A stretch of 64,000 nucleotides of DNA from Candidatus Pelagibacter sp. RS39 (GCF_002101315.1 NZ_CP020777.1:372001-436000), one strand, 5' to 3'. Numbered from the stretch's first letter, positions 8,377 to 18,596 are shown. Translations and numbers: made by a program. Notes: generated by a model not told the origin, from the letters alone.

Positions 8377-9654
8377 TTAAGTTCTAATAGTTGGTAGACA
8401 ATAAAAATCAGCTGTATCTATTTTAGATGAATATTGTCTTCGCATATTCCATTTTTTATGAACCCCTGCACTTGCAAGACTTAATGTGGATCTTCCGTAT
8501 CTATAATTAGTATTATCTATTGATCGCATTAAACTTTTTATTTTTTCATCTTTTTCAGATGAAAATAAATTTTTTCTTCCATCATCATTGCGTAGTCCTG
8601 TAAGCATGACACCTGCTTTTTGATATCGATAACCATTTTTAAAGATACTTTCTAGAATTGAAACTGCAGTTTTAACTGTTTCAATACTATTGTTTGTTGC
8701 AATTGGAAAATCAACTGTCTTTGCATTTGAATAATAGCCATAATCTCTTTGAAAGGGACTAGTTCTGACAAAAACTGTAATTGCTTTTGCAAGTAAAGAC
8801 TCTGATCTAATTTTTTCAGATGCATTCAAACAATAGTTTGCAACTGCTTCTTTTAATTCTTGAAACTTTTCAATTCTTTTTCCAAAAGATCTTGAAACCA
8901 CACAACTTTTTCTTTTTGTCTGTGTTGTCTCTAAACCAATACATGGTACCCCTCTAAGCTCCATTGCAGTCCTCGAACTTAAAACATTAGAACATTTTTT
9001 GATCCACGTATTAGATTTATTCTTCAGTTGCTTTGCATTATAAATTCCATTCTTTTGATAAAACTTTGTAAGCTGTCTACCAACCCCCCATACATCATTA
9101 ATTTCAACTTTTTCTAAAATAGGATCCAAATTTTCTATTCCAATTAAACTTGTTACTCCTGATTGTTTTTTTTTTGCAATATGATTTGCAACTTTACTTA
9201 AAGTTTTAGTTTTAGCGATACCAATACTAGTTGGAATACCAGTCCATTGTAAAACTGTTTCTCTAATTTCTTTTCCAACTTTTTCGACCTCTGAGTCTGG
9301 AAAATTAGACAAATCTATAAATGCCTCATCAATTGAATACACTTCTATTTCAGTATTAAACCTTTTCAGAGTTCTCATTACTCTTCTAGATAAATCCCCA
9401 TACAAAGAATAATTTGATGAAAAAACTTCAACTTTATTTTTTACAATAATATCTTTTGCCTTAAAATAGGGCTCTCCCATTTTAATTCCTAAAGCTTTAG
9501 CTTCATTAGATCTAGAGATGATACAACCATCATTATTAGATAAAACTACAACAGGTTTTTTTCTTATTTTCGGATTAAATAATCTTTCACAAGAAACGTA
9601 GAAAGAATTACAATCAACCAAACCTATTTTTTTAGTACGTAGAATGGATGACAT
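8377..9654 (-). CDS. umuC: DNA polymerase V catalytic subunit (Y-family)
   Basis: Translesion polymerase of the UmuC family. The 425-residue protein has LVDCNSFYVSCERLF with the first metal-binding Asp, SNNDGCIISRSNEAKALGI, the YSIDEAFIDL active-site block, helix-hairpin-helix-like IGIAKTKTLSKVANHIAKK, and the little-finger domain after about residue 240. It ends with the UmuC-specific C-terminal extension containing YRYGRSTLSLASAG. Its start overlaps the end of umuD by 23 bases, so the two are translationally coupled. Control is by the promoter and SOS box upstream of umuD. Confidence 0.95.
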   Translation of the reverse strand: MSSILRTKKIGLVDCNSFYVSCERLFNPKIRKKPVVVLSNNDGCIISRSNEAKALGIKMGEPYFKAKDIIVKNKVEVFSSNYSLYGDLSRRVMRTLKRFNTEIEVYSIDEAFIDLSNFPDSEVEKVGKEIRETVLQWTGIPTSIGIAKTKTLSKVANHIAKKKQSGVTSLIGIENLDPILEKVEINDVWGVGRQLTKFYQKNGIYNAKQLKNKSNTWIKKCSNVLSSRTAMELRGVPCIGLETTQTKRKSCVVSRSFGKRIEKFQELKEAVANYCLNASEKIRSESLLAKAITVFVRTSPFQRDYGYYSNAKTVDFPIATNNSIETVKTAVSILESIFKNGYRYQKAGVMLTGLRNDDGRKNLFSSEKDEKIKSLMRSIDNTNYRYGRSTLSLASAGVHKKWNMRRQYSSKIDTADFYCLPTIRT

Positions 9655-10027
9655 AAGTCACGACCCCCCAAATAAAAACATCTTCTTCTTCATTAATTAG
9701 AATTCTATTAGAAAAATCTTTAGAGCCAGAGGATAGAAATTTTTTATCTCTTTCTTGAACTAAAGTTTTAACCACAAGCTCATCATGAACATTTGCAATA
9801 ACCGTTGAAAAGTTTTTTGGTTTTAAACTTTTATCGACAACTAATAAGTCCCCGTCATTAATCCCAACATCGACCATGGATTTACCCTGAACTCTGATGA
9901 TGAAAGTTGCTGGAACATTTTTGATTAAATGCATGTTCAGATCGATATCTTCTTCGATATAATCAGTGGCAGGTGAGGGAAAACCAGCACCAGCTTTATG
10001 TAGATAATAGGGAATAGTTAGTTTCAT
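9632..10027 (-). CDS. umuD: UmuD, self-cleaving polymerase V subunit (S24 peptidase)
   Basis: The 131-residue protein carries the UmuD cleavage region AGFPSPATDY (cut expected at Ala14-Gly15), the Ser nucleophile in GKSMVD (Ser50) and the general-base Lys in LVVKTL (Lys87). RecA-ssDNA filaments trigger cleavage to UmuD', which joins UmuC as Pol V. The N-terminal arm before the cleavage site is about ten residues shorter than in E. coli UmuD. It lacks a helix-turn-helix, so it is not LexA. recA lies 3.4 kb away on the opposite strand. Confidence 0.93.
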   Translation of the reverse strand: MKLTIPYYLHKAGAGFPSPATDYIEEDIDLNMHLIKNVPATFIIRVQGKSMVDVGINDGDLLVVDKSLKPKNFSTVIANVHDELVVKTLVQERDKKFLSSGSKDFSNRILINEEEDVFIWGVVTYVIHSTY

Positions 10028-10042
10028 GTTCTTGTTTTGTTC
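10028..10042 (-). promoter_or_regulatory. SOS box (GTTC-N7-GTTC) of umuDC
   Basis: Forward-strand GTTC (10028-10031), seven bases, GTTC (10039-10042): an exact match to the direct-repeat LexA operator known for Alphaproteobacteria. It lies directly before the umuD start codon and just downstream of the -10 (10046-10051), so bound LexA would cover the transcription start. It leaves no room for a Shine-Dalgarno upstream of the ATG. Confidence 0.75.
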
Positions 10043-10045
10043 TAA

Positions 10046-10074
10046 TTTATAGCGTATTTATACAATACACGCAA
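10046..10074 (-). promoter_or_regulatory. umuDC promoter
   Basis: On the reverse strand: -35 TTGCGT (10074-10069), 17-bp spacer, -10 TATAAA (10051-10046). The predicted start is about 10 bases before the umuD ATG, inside the SOS box. A further dyad ATACAA-N13-TTGTAT spans 10060-10084 across the -35 and could be a second binding site or chance. Confidence 0.6.
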
Positions 10075-10190
10075 GAGGTTGTATTTTGAGTCCGTAATTG
10101 AATCAAAAGTGAATCAAAACGTGAACATCAAAACCACATTTTGTATGCTTGTGGATAACTTCAACCAGAGATAGTTTAATTAAATATCAA

Positions 10191-10739
10191 ATGAAAAGAA
10201 TTTTAGTAATTTTGATTTCAATATTAACTTTTAGTTCTCAAGCTATGGCATACGAAGAAGCAAATTATGAGGTAGTAAAAGAAAATAAAAATTATGAAAT
10301 TAGAAAATATTCTGATCGATTAGTTATAGAAACGAATTCTATACAAGGCAATGGTTTCAGGAAATTATTTAACTATATTTCAGGAAACAATGAGGAAAAG
10401 GAAGAAATAAAAATGACAGTTCCAGTAACTCAGGAAATTAAAAATGGAAATATGACAATGCAATTTTATCTGCCATCAAAATTTAGTAAAGATAACGCAC
10501 CAAAACCTTCTAATTCAGAAATACAAATTTTAACCATAGAAGGTGGATATTATGCTGTGATTAAATATTCAGGCAGATCTTCAGATCAAAATTTTTTAAA
10601 GAATAAAGAGATCCTAGATAAAGAACTTAAACAAGACAATATAACAATTTTAAGCCCTCCGATTAGAGCCTCGTATAATTCACCATTTACTTTGCCAATG
10701 TTAAAAAGAAATGAAGTAATGTACAGAGTAGACTTATAA
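10191..10739 (+). CDS. SOUL-family heme-binding protein, exported
   Basis: The start at 10191 gives MKRILVILISILTFSSQAMA, a good signal peptide; the in-frame start 42 bases earlier would bury it. The 182-residue precursor matches the SOUL/HBP family: EEANYEVVKENKNYEIRKYS near the mature N terminus, KMTVPVTQEI, YYAVIKYSGRSS, and the C-terminal PPIRASYNSPFTLPMLKRNEVM. SOUL proteins bind heme or porphyrins; the physiological role in bacteria is not settled. The gene stands alone, with a GFA-family gene 40 bases downstream. Confidence 0.85.
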   Translation: MKRILVILISILTFSSQAMAYEEANYEVVKENKNYEIRKYSDRLVIETNSIQGNGFRKLFNYISGNNEEKEEIKMTVPVTQEIKNGNMTMQFYLPSKFSKDNAPKPSNSEIQILTIEGGYYAVIKYSGRSSDQNFLKNKEILDKELKQDNITILSPPIRASYNSPFTLPMLKRNEVMYRVDL

Positions 10740-10779
10740 AAAAAGGGAGTAGTTAAGAATTAAATGAAAGGAAAAAAAA

Positions 10780-11145
10780 ATGAAATTAAATTGCCATTGT
10801 GGAGCTGTTGAGGCCGAAATAAAAGCTTCAATTAATGAATTAGCAAAAATAGTAAGATGTAATTGTTCTATTTGTAAGAGAAAAAATGCAACAATGGGTA
10901 TGGTCAAAAATGAGGATTTTAAAATTATTAAGGGAGAAAATAAATTAAAACTTTATCAATATCATACAAAAGTTGCTAACCATTATTTTTGTACTGAATG
11001 TGGAATTTATACACATCATAATCCAAGGAGCGCACCTGCGATGACAGGATTTAATTTAGGCTGTGTTGATGAAGTCAATGTAGAAGATTTAAAAGATATA
11101 GCTTTTTTTAATGGTAAAAATCATCCAATGGATCAAAAAAAATAG
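10780..11145 (+). CDS. GFA/CENP-V-like zinc protein
   Basis: The 121-residue protein belongs to the glutathione-dependent formaldehyde-activating (GFA) fold. Zinc-ligand cysteines are in order: CHCGAVEAE near the N terminus, CNCSICKRKN at about residues 28-37, and FCTECGIYTHH with GFNLGCVDE further on. The founding member was thought to assist S-hydroxymethylglutathione formation, but most members have unproven roles; this copy could relate to formaldehyde from C1 metabolism. A GAAAGG Shine-Dalgarno precedes the ATG at 10780. The glycerate kinase follows after six bases. Confidence 0.85.
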   Translation: MKLNCHCGAVEAEIKASINELAKIVRCNCSICKRKNATMGMVKNEDFKIIKGENKLKLYQYHTKVANHYFCTECGIYTHHNPRSAPAMTGFNLGCVDEVNVEDLKDIAFFNGKNHPMDQKK

Positions 11146-11151
11146 ATTTCA

Positions 11152-12075
11152 ATGAAACTAACTGTTGAGTGTTTTAATAAAGTTAAAAAAGATTGTTTAA
11201 AATTTATTAAATCACAAGAAACAAAAGCTGATAAATTTAAGAATAAAGAAAGAATGATTAAATCTTTCTTAATTCCTTTATGTTTCTGGATTAGTAAAAA
11301 AGCTGAAAAGAAAAGGCCATATTTTGTAGGTTTAGCAGGAGGCCAGGGAACAGGCAAAACTACAATCAGCTCTTTAATTAGAATTATTTTGATTAAATAT
11401 TTCAAATTGAATGTTTTTAGGATTTCAATAGATGACTTTTATAAAACAAGAAAAGAGCGAATAAATTTATCAAAAAGAATTCATCCCATGCTTTTAACTA
11501 GAGGTGTGCCTGGAACACATGACATTAACATGATGCTGAATTTTTTTAGAAAGTCAAAAATTAAGAAATTTAAAAGATTAAAATTACCGATATTTAATAA
11601 AGCTATCGATGACAGGTATAACAAAAAAAAATGGTACGATTTAAAGAAGAGACCAGATGTTATTATTTTTGAAGGATGGTGTGTTGGTGCAAAATCAGAA
11701 AAAAATACTACTTTAAAGAAAACAATTAATTTGATGGAAAAAGCAAAAGATCAAAAACAGATTTGGAGAAAATATGTTAACCAACAATTAAAATCAAAAT
11801 ATAAAAACTTATATTCACAATTAAATTGTTTAGTTTATCTAAAAGCAAAAAATTTTAGCTTATTGCAAAAATGGAGATTGAAACAAGAAAGAAAACTTTG
11901 GATTAAAAGTAAAGTGAAATCAAAAATAATGAGCAGAGAAGATGTGCTAAACTTTATGCAAACTTATCAAAGAATTACCCAAAATATGTTTAGAAATATG
12001 CCGAAATATGCATCTGTTATATTCAATTTAAATAGTAACCATCAAATTAAATCTGCTGTATATAAAAAGAAATGA
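11152..12075 (+). CDS. D-glycerate 3-kinase-like P-loop kinase
   Basis: The 307-residue protein has a Walker A at GLAGGQGTGKTTISSL (about residues 62-77), SIDDFYKTRKER, the HPMLLTRGVPGTHDIN block and IIFEGWCVGA. These match the GLYK-type D-glycerate 3-kinase family of plants, fungi and proteobacteria, related to phosphoribulokinase/pantothenate kinase. It would turn D-glycerate into 3-phosphoglycerate for photorespiration-like or serine-pathway salvage of glycolate/glyoxylate carbon. It overlaps the TolC-like gene by ATGA. A different small-molecule kinase in the same superfamily is possible. Confidence 0.8.
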   Translation: MKLTVECFNKVKKDCLKFIKSQETKADKFKNKERMIKSFLIPLCFWISKKAEKKRPYFVGLAGGQGTGKTTISSLIRIILIKYFKLNVFRISIDDFYKTRKERINLSKRIHPMLLTRGVPGTHDINMMLNFFRKSKIKKFKRLKLPIFNKAIDDRYNKKKWYDLKKRPDVIIFEGWCVGAKSEKNTTLKKTINLMEKAKDQKQIWRKYVNQQLKSKYKNLYSQLNCLVYLKAKNFSLLQKWRLKQERKLWIKSKVKSKIMSREDVLNFMQTYQRITQNMFRNMPKYASVIFNLNSNHQIKSAVYKKK

Positions 12076-13367
12076 TTAGAATTTTATTTATAATAACAAG
12101 TTTTATATTTTTGCTTAATAGTGCTAGTGCTGAAACTTTTTCTGCAGCATTAAAAAAGGCTTATAATGACAATAATGAGTTAAATGCTGAAAGGGAAAGT
12201 TTAAATATCTCTGAGCAAGAACTGAAAATTTCAATAAGTTCGTATTTACCTTCCATAACCTTGAGCGGAAGTAAAAGCTCAGAGGATACCAATAAATTAA
12301 CCAATCAGAACGGAACAGATGCAACAATTTCAGATGTAGATCCAACTGTACAATCATTAACAATTAAACAAACATTAATAGATTTTGGAAGAGGTGCTGA
12401 ATTAAGTAAAAGTAAAATTGGTATTGAATTAGCTAAAGCAAAGCTTTTAAAAAAAGAACAAGAAATTCTATATAAATCAATTGAAGCTTATACGGGATTA
12501 ATTTCAGCTAACGAAAAACTTAAGATTAATAGATCCAATGTTAATTTGTTAGATCGACAGGTCGAAACAGATAGAATTAGACTTGAACGAGGAAATATAT
12601 CTCTATCAGATGTTGCCCAATCAGAATCTTCTTTAGCTGGGGCACAAGCAAAATTAATCCAAGCTGAAAACGATTTTTTAACCAGTAAGCTAAATTATGA
12701 AAATGTAATTGGTATAATTAATGATGCCGAGTCATTAGATAAATCATCTATCTTAATAATTAATTTACCCAATGAATTAAATTCTGCAATAGAGATATCA
12801 AAAAAAGGAAATCCAGATTTAATTATAGCTCAACTTGAATATGAACAATCAAAAAAAGATACAACTAGTGCAAGATCTGATTTAGCTCCAACAGCAACTT
12901 TATCTTTTGAAAGATCAAAAACAGACGATCTAAGTTCTACCTATGACGAAAAAGAACAAGATACCTTAAAAGCAACAGTGACATGGCCATTTTTTTCAGG
13001 TGGAAAGAATTATGCAAATTTGAATAAAAACAAAAGTTTGGAGACACAAAAAAATCTTCTTTTAAATAATATGATTAAAAAAAATCAGACAGATGTTGCA
13101 AGTGCCTGGTCAAATTATCAATCAAACAAAAGTCTTCTTAATTCAGTAAGAGCTCAGGTGAACGCTGCAGAAATTGCAAATGAGGGAATTGTAGCTGAAT
13201 ATAACAGTGGTTCAGATAGAACTACTTTAGAGGTTATTCAGTCTAATTCTTTATTATTAAATGCTCAGATTTCATTAGCAGACTCTGAGAGAAACTATAT
13301 TCTCTCGCAGTTTAATCTTTTAAAATCTATCGGATTGCTTAATAGCGAATATCTCAAATTAAGATAA
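12072..13367 (+). CDS. tolC: TolC-family outer-membrane efflux protein
   Basis: The 431-residue precursor has a signal peptide ending at about residue 20 (NSASA-ETF). It shows the two-fold TolC repeat of long alpha helices: TFSAALKKAYNDNNELNAER and later SAIEISKKGNPDLIIAQLEY, each followed by coiled-coil segments such as RQVETDRIRLERGNISLSDV and ANEGIVAEYNSGSDRTTLEV. LKATVTWPFFSGG matches the typical strand before the second half. It forms the outer-membrane duct for type I secretion and RND efflux systems, none of which is encoded next to it. The start is coupled to the kinase gene by an ATGA overlap. Confidence 0.9.
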   Translation: MIRILFIITSFIFLLNSASAETFSAALKKAYNDNNELNAERESLNISEQELKISISSYLPSITLSGSKSSEDTNKLTNQNGTDATISDVDPTVQSLTIKQTLIDFGRGAELSKSKIGIELAKAKLLKKEQEILYKSIEAYTGLISANEKLKINRSNVNLLDRQVETDRIRLERGNISLSDVAQSESSLAGAQAKLIQAENDFLTSKLNYENVIGIINDAESLDKSSILIINLPNELNSAIEISKKGNPDLIIAQLEYEQSKKDTTSARSDLAPTATLSFERSKTDDLSSTYDEKEQDTLKATVTWPFFSGGKNYANLNKNKSLETQKNLLLNNMIKKNQTDVASAWSNYQSNKSLLNSVRAQVNAAEIANEGIVAEYNSGSDRTTLEVIQSNSLLLNAQISLADSERNYILSQFNLLKSIGLLNSEYLKLR

Positions 13368-13410
13368 TAATTAGCTTTTTTAAGCCTAAATAAATAAATC
13401 TTGCTAATGA

Positions 13411-13425
13411 GAACAAAATGTGTAC
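13411..13425 (+). promoter_or_regulatory. degenerate SOS box upstream of recA
   Basis: GAAC (13411-13414), seven bases, GTAC (13422-13425). This is a seven-of-eight match to GAAC-N7-GAAC, the reverse complement of the alphaproteobacterial SOS box. In gene orientation its first eight bases (GAACAAAA) are identical to those of the umuDC box. It sits 50 bases upstream of the recA ATG, just before a possible -10 TATAAG (13429-13434). Confidence 0.5.
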
Positions 13426-13475
13426 ATTTATAAGCATGATTCGAGTGACAAAAAAATTAAAAAAAGAGGCAAAAA

Positions 13476-14624
13476 ATGACTAAAAACAACTTAAAAGTAG
13501 TTAAATCTACTAAAGATCAAGAATTGGATAATAAAGAGAAAAATAAAGCTTTAGACGCAGCAATCAGCCAAATCACCGATAATTTTGGAAAAGGTTCTGT
13601 AATGAAGCTTGGTGAAAAAAGAGCAATGGATATCGAGTCGATATCAACAGGTTCTTTAAGTTTAGATTTGGCTTTGGGAATAGGTGGTTTACCTAAAGGA
13701 AGAATTATTGAAGTTTATGGACCAGAGTCTTCTGGAAAAACAACATTAGCATTACAAGTTGTTGCTGAAGCTCAAAAAGCTGGTGGAATTTGTGCATTCG
13801 TTGATGCAGAGCATGCTTTAGATCCAGTTTATGCAAAAAAATTAGGTGTAAATACTGAGGAGCTTTTAATTTCACAACCAGATGCTGGTGAACAAGCTTT
13901 AGAAATAGCAGATACGCTAGTAAAATCAGGCTCTATTTCAGTTATCGTAATTGACTCAGTTGCAGCTTTAACACCAAAAGCTGAAATTGAAGGTGAAATG
14001 GGAGATCATCATGTTGGTCTTCAGTCAAGATTAATGAGTCAGGCTTTGAGAAAATTAACTGGTTCAATTTCAAATACAAACACCATGATGATTTTTATTA
14101 ACCAAATCAGAATGAAAATTGGAGTTATGTTTGGAAGTCCAGAAACAACATCAGGTGGTAACGCACTTAAGTTTTACTCATCTGTTAGAATGGACATTAG
14201 AAGAATTGGTGCCATCAAAGACAAAGATGAAATTATTGGAAATACTACAAGAGTTAAAGTAGTTAAAAATAAAGTTGCACCACCATTTAAAGTAGTCGAG
14301 TTTGATTTGATGTATGGAAGAGGTATTAGCAAAATGGGTGAGTTAGTCGATCTAGGTGCTAAAGCTGACATCATTGAAAAATCAGGTGCTTGGTATGCTT
14401 ATAAAGGTGAGAAAATTGGACAAGGTCGAGAAAATGCAAAAACTTATCTTGCACAAAACCCTAAAGTTGCTGCAGAAATAGAAATGGCAATTAGAGAAAA
14501 AGCTGGTGTGATTTCAAAGAAAATTGAAGGAAATCCATTAAGTCCTGAGAAAATTGAAAAGGAGAAGAAAGTAGCTGAAAAAGAAGACGCTGCAAAAGAG
14601 ACTACTCCTACTAAAAAGAACTAG
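13476..14624 (+). CDS. recA: RecA recombinase
   Basis: ATP-dependent strand-exchange protein and SOS co-protease. At 382 residues it is slightly longer than E. coli RecA. Visible are a 20-residue polar N-terminal extension, GKGSVMKLG, the Walker [18 protein letters not shown], Walker [11 protein letters not shown], the loop region [20 protein letters not shown], the [19 protein letters not shown] block and the NALKFY motif. The C-terminal tail is rich in Lys and Glu. A terminator hairpin follows, so recA is probably monocistronic. A degenerate SOS box upstream suggests damage induction. Confidence 0.98.
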   Translation: MTKNNLKVVKSTKDQELDNKEKNKALDAAISQITDNFGKGSVMKLGEKRAMDIESISTGSLSLDLALGIGGLPKGRIIEVYGPESSGKTTLALQVVAEAQKAGGICAFVDAEHALDPVYAKKLGVNTEELLISQPDAGEQALEIADTLVKSGSISVIVIDSVAALTPKAEIEGEMGDHHVGLQSRLMSQALRKLTGSISNTNTMMIFINQIRMKIGVMFGSPETTSGGNALKFYSSVRMDIRRIGAIKDKDEIIGNTTRVKVVKNKVAPPFKVVEFDLMYGRGISKMGELVDLGAKADIIEKSGAWYAYKGEKIGQGRENAKTYLAQNPKVAAEIEMAIREKAGVISKKIEGNPLSPEKIEKEKKVAEKEDAAKETTPTKKN

Positions 14625-14648
14625 AATTAAAGGTCATCTTTAAATTGT

Positions 14649-14673
14649 AAAGGCGCTTATTATAAGCGCCTTT
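14649..14673 (+). terminator. recA terminator hairpin
   Basis: An 11-bp perfect stem (14649-14659 with 14663-14673) and a three-base loop TTA, 25 bases after the recA stop. Only TTT follows before a run of C, so the U-tract is weak; it may act as a 3' stabilising hairpin as much as a terminator. Confidence 0.7.
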
Positions 14674-14723
14674 CCCCCTTATCGTTATCTAGACATAGAA
14701 TAAAAAAGCTGTATTTTAAAAAT

Positions 14724-17390
14724 ATGGCGGACAAATCATTAAATGAGATAAGAAGCACGTTTCTTAAATACTTCGAAAAAAACGATCATAAAATTGTTGA
14801 GTCTAGCAATTTAGTTCCTAATAACGACCCAACTTTGATGTTTGCCAATTCAGGAATGGTTCAATTTAAAAATGTGTTTACTGGTTTAGAAAAAAGAGAT
14901 TACCAAAGAGCTACTACTTCACAAAAGTGCGTAAGAGCAGGTGGTAAACATAATGATTTAGAAAATGTTGGTTATACACCAAGACATCATACTTTCTTTG
15001 AAATGTTGGGAAATTTTTCTTTTGGAGATTATTTTAAAGAAAGAGGAATTGAACTTGCATGGAATTTAATCACTAAAGATTTTGGTTTAGATAAAAATAG
15101 AATTTATGTAACTGTTTTTCATGAAGATGATGAGGCTTTTAATTTTTGGAAAAAAATAGCAGGTTTTAGTGATGATAGAATAATTAGAATTGCAACATCA
15201 GACAATTTCTGGTCAATGGGTGAAACTGGTCCTTGTGGTCCTTGCTCAGAAATATTTTATGATCATGGAGATCATTTAAAAGGTGGATTGCCAGGAACTA
15301 AAGATCAAGATGGAGATCGTTTTATTGAAATTTGGAATTTAGTTTTTATGCAGTATGAACAAGTTTCAAAAGATAAAAGAATAGATTTACCAAAACCATC
15401 TGTCGATACAGGAATGGGATTAGAGAGAATTGCAGCTCTTTTACAAGGCACACATGATAATTATCAAACTGATCACTTTAAGAAATTAATAAGTTCAATA
15501 TCTGAAGCAACAAAAGTTAAACAAGAAGATAAAAATATATCAAGTTTTAGAGTAATTGCTGATCACTTAAGAGCAAGCTCATTTCTTTTGGCTGAGGGAG
15601 TTTTACCCTCAAATGAAGGTCGTGGATATGTTCTAAGAAGAATTATGAGAAGAGGAATGAGACATTCTCATTTGTTAGGATCTAAAGAACCAATTTTTTA
15701 TAAAATTTTTGACTCTTTAAAAAACGAGATGTCAGTAAATTATCCAGAACTTGAAAGGTCTCAATCTTTAATCAAAGAAACTTTAAGAATGGAGGAAGAA
15801 AAATTTTTAGTTTTACTAGATAGAGGTATCAAAATTTTGAATGATGAAATTGCAAAAATAGACAAAGTTTTACCTGGGGATGTCGCTTTCAAATTATATG
15901 ACACCTATGGTTTTCCATTAGATCTTACTGAAGACATTTTAAAGAATAAATCTTTGAAAGTTGATCATAAGAAATTTGATGAATTGATGAAAAAAAGCAA
16001 AGAACTTGCCAAAAAGAATTGGAAAGGTTCTGGTGATAGTTCTGAGGAAGCAATTTGGTTTTCAATTAAAGATAAAATTGGTTCAACAGAATTTTTAGGC
16101 TACGAGTCTAATCAGTCTGAGGGTGTTGTGTTAAATTTAATTAAAGATAACAAAGAGATCAAATCTTTATCCTCTGGGGAAGAAGGAGTGATCATTACTA
16201 ATCAAACCCCGTTTTATGGAGAGTCAGGAGGACAACTTGGTGATAAAGGTACAATTGTTTCTGGTAATTCTGTTTTTGAAGTAGAAGATACGCAAAAGAA
16301 ACTTGGAGACTTGTTTGTTCATTACGGATCTTTAAAAACTGGAGAAATAAAAATCAATGATGTAGTGGAAATGAAAATAGATGTAGAGAGAAGAGATAAT
16401 CTAAAAGCTTATCACTCTGCAACCCACTTACTCCATGAGTCATTAAGAAGAACTTTGGGTAAACATGTCATGCAAAAAGGATCATTAGTTGCTCCAGACA
16501 GATTAAGATTTGATTTTAGTCATATGAAACCAATTACTGATGAAGAGCTAGTAATTATTGATAAGTTAGTAAACGAATATGTTTCAAATAGTTCTGAAGT
16601 AACAACAAGAATTATGACACCAAAAGCTGCTATCGAAAAGGGAGCGCTAGCTTTCTTTGGAGAAAAATACGGAGAAGAAGTCCGTGTAGTATCTATGGGT
16701 AAGGAAAAAGAAGCATATTTTTCAACAGAGTTATGTGGAGGAACGCATGTTAAAAATACTGGGGATATTGGAAAATTTAAAATTATAAGCCAATCGTCTA
16801 TTGCCGCAGGGGTCAGAAGAGTTGAGGCTCTTAGAGATAAACAACTTGAGGATTTTATTAAGAATAAAGAAAAATTATCAACTTTATCTACTCAAAAAGA
16901 TGAAGAAACGATCAAAGATTTGTCATCGCAAATTATTAAACTTGGAGGCAAACCAAATGTTGATAATAAAGATTTAAAAGAAATCATAAAAAATCTTTCA
17001 AGGCAACTCGAACAACTAAATGTTAGCTCAGTTCTTCAAGATAAAACAAAAAATATTATTAAAGATGATAAGATAAATAATATAAATGTTAGATTTCAAA
17101 AAGTACAAGATTTACCTCCAAAAGATTTAAGAAAATTAGTTGATAGTGGAAAAAAAGAATTAGGCGATGGTATTATAATTGTTTTTGCAAGCAGTGAGGA
17201 TAAGGTTGGCTTGGCAGTTGGTATTACTGATAAATTAGTTGATAAATATGATGCAGTAAAATTTGCAAAATTAGGATCAGAGACAATTGGTGGAAAAGGT
17301 GGTGGTGGTAGAAAAGATTTTGCTCAAGCAGGGGGTCAAGATAAGAGCAAAATTGATGAAGCTTTTGAAAAAATTAAGTCTTTAATTTAA
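14724..17390 (+). CDS. alaS: alanyl-tRNA synthetase
   Basis: Charges tRNA-Ala and edits mischarged Ser/Gly. The 888-residue protein is complete: the N-terminal class II aminoacylation core ([60 protein letters not shown]), the tRNA-recognition helices, the editing domain with HSATHLLH and the CGGTH zinc site ([14 protein letters not shown]), and the C-Ala domain ending in the glycine-rich [21 protein letters not shown]. It is transcribed away from recA and converges with icd; the two stops overlap by nine bases. Confidence 0.98.
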   Translation: MADKSLNEIRSTFLKYFEKNDHKIVESSNLVPNNDPTLMFANSGMVQFKNVFTGLEKRDYQRATTSQKCVRAGGKHNDLENVGYTPRHHTFFEMLGNFSFGDYFKERGIELAWNLITKDFGLDKNRIYVTVFHEDDEAFNFWKKIAGFSDDRIIRIATSDNFWSMGETGPCGPCSEIFYDHGDHLKGGLPGTKDQDGDRFIEIWNLVFMQYEQVSKDKRIDLPKPSVDTGMGLERIAALLQGTHDNYQTDHFKKLISSISEATKVKQEDKNISSFRVIADHLRASSFLLAEGVLPSNEGRGYVLRRIMRRGMRHSHLLGSKEPIFYKIFDSLKNEMSVNYPELERSQSLIKETLRMEEEKFLVLLDRGIKILNDEIAKIDKVLPGDVAFKLYDTYGFPLDLTEDILKNKSLKVDHKKFDELMKKSKELAKKNWKGSGDSSEEAIWFSIKDKIGSTEFLGYESNQSEGVVLNLIKDNKEIKSLSSGEEGVIITNQTPFYGESGGQLGDKGTIVSGNSVFEVEDTQKKLGDLFVHYGSLKTGEIKINDVVEMKIDVERRDNLKAYHSATHLLHESLRRTLGKHVMQKGSLVAPDRLRFDFSHMKPITDEELVIIDKLVNEYVSNSSEVTTRIMTPKAAIEKGALAFFGEKYGEEVRVVSMGKEKEAYFSTELCGGTHVKNTGDIGKFKIISQSSIAAGVRRVEALRDKQLEDFIKNKEKLSTLSTQKDEETIKDLSSQIIKLGGKPNVDNKDLKEIIKNLSRQLEQLNVSSVLQDKTKNIIKDDKINNINVRFQKVQDLPPKDLRKLVDSGKKELGDGIIIVFASSEDKVGLAVGITDKLVDKYDAVKFAKLGSETIGGKGGGGRKDFAQAGGQDKSKIDEAFEKIKSLI

Positions 17391-18596
17391 TTTCTTTTTT
17401 AAATTATTATCAATTTCATCTAGAAATTGATTAGTGGTTAAATACTTACTTGATGGCCCAACTAATATCGCTAGGTCTTTGGTCATAGAACCACTTTCAA
17501 CACAACCAATACAAACTTGCTCAATTGTATTAGCAAACTTTATAAGATCATCATTTCCATCTAATTTACCTCGGTGAGCTAAACCTCTTGTCCAGGCAAA
17601 AATTGAGGCAATAGGATTGGTTGATGTTTCTTTTCCTTGTTGATGCATTCTATAGTGTCTTGTGACAGTTCCATGTGCTGCTTCGGCTTCCATAATTTTT
17701 CCATCAGGAGTTAATAATGTACTTGTCATTAAACCAAGAGAACCATAACCTTGAGCCATCGTATCAGACTGAACATCACCATCGTAATTTTTACAAGCCC
17801 AAATATATTTTCCACTCCATTTCATTGCACAAGCCACCATGTCGTCAATTAATCTATGTTCATAAGTAATTTTTTCCTTATCAAATTTTTCTTTAAATTC
17901 TTTATTAAATACTTCCTCAAATATATCTTTAAAACGTCCATCGTACTTTTTTAGGATCGTGTTTTTTGTTGAAAGATAGACGGGCCACTTTTTTATAAGA
18001 CCGTAGCTAAAACAAGATCTTGCAAAATCCTCAATAGATTTATCTAGATTATACATAGAAAGGGCTACTCCTGGTCCAGTAAAATTAAATACTTCATATT
18101 TTATTTCATCTTTACCATCCTCAGATGTCCACTTAACTTCCATCTTTCCTTTACCTGGGACTTTAAAATCAGTTGCTCTGTACTGATCACCAAAAGCATG
18201 TCTACCAATTACAACTGGATCTGACCATGAAGGTACTAATTTTGGAATGTTAGAACAAATTATGGGCTCTCTAAAAACAGTTCCACCAATGATATTTCTT
18301 ATTGTTCCATTTGGTGATCTCCACATTTTTTTTAAATCAAATTCTTCAACTCGTGCTTCATCAGGGGTGATGGTTGCACACTTTATACCTACACCAATTT
18401 TCTTAATTGCATTAGCAGAGTCTACTGTAATCTGGTCATCAGTATCATCTCTACTCTTCATACCCAAATCGTAGTACTCAATACCGATATCAAGATAAGG
18501 AAGGATTAATTTTTTTTTAATAAATTCCCAGATTATTCTGGTCATTTCATCACCATCTAACTCTACAATAGGGTTTTTTACAGTAATTTTGCTCAC
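17382..18596 (-). CDS. icd: NADP-dependent isocitrate dehydrogenase
   Basis: Oxidative decarboxylation of isocitrate to 2-oxoglutarate in the TCA cycle. The 404-residue protein is of the homodimeric, eukaryote-like NADP-IDH type rather than the E. coli type. Evidence: [17 protein letters not shown] at the N terminus, [35 protein letters not shown] (substrate Ser/Asn/Arg), [14 protein letters not shown], the metal-binding YENMVA-like region [12 protein letters not shown] and [19 protein letters not shown], and [12 protein letters not shown] for NADP. It is transcribed alone from the intergenic region shared with psd. Confidence 0.97.
   Translation of the reverse strand: MSKITVKNPIVELDGDEMTRIIWEFIKKKLILPYLDIGIEYYDLGMKSRDDTDDQITVDSANAIKKIGVGIKCATITPDEARVEEFDLKKMWRSPNGTIRNIIGGTVFREPIICSNIPKLVPSWSDPVVIGRHAFGDQYRATDFKVPGKGKMEVKWTSEDGKDEIKYEVFNFTGPGVALSMYNLDKSIEDFARSCFSYGLIKKWPVYLSTKNTILKKYDGRFKDIFEEVFNKEFKEKFDKEKITYEHRLIDDMVACAMKWSGKYIWACKNYDGDVQSDTMAQGYGSLGLMTSTLLTPDGKIMEAEAAHGTVTRHYRMHQQGKETSTNPIASIFAWTRGLAHRGKLDGNDDLIKFANTIEQVCIGCVESGSMTKDLAILVGPSSKYLTTNQFLDEIDNNLKKKLN

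Noticed and set aside
9632..10027. LexA repressor instead of UmuD
   Set aside because: The protein has no N-terminal helix-turn-helix and carries the UmuD-like AGFPSPATDY cleavage region next to umuC.
10149..10190. A 14-residue extension of the SOUL protein
   Set aside because: Starting at 10191 gives a normal signal peptide; the extension would bury it.
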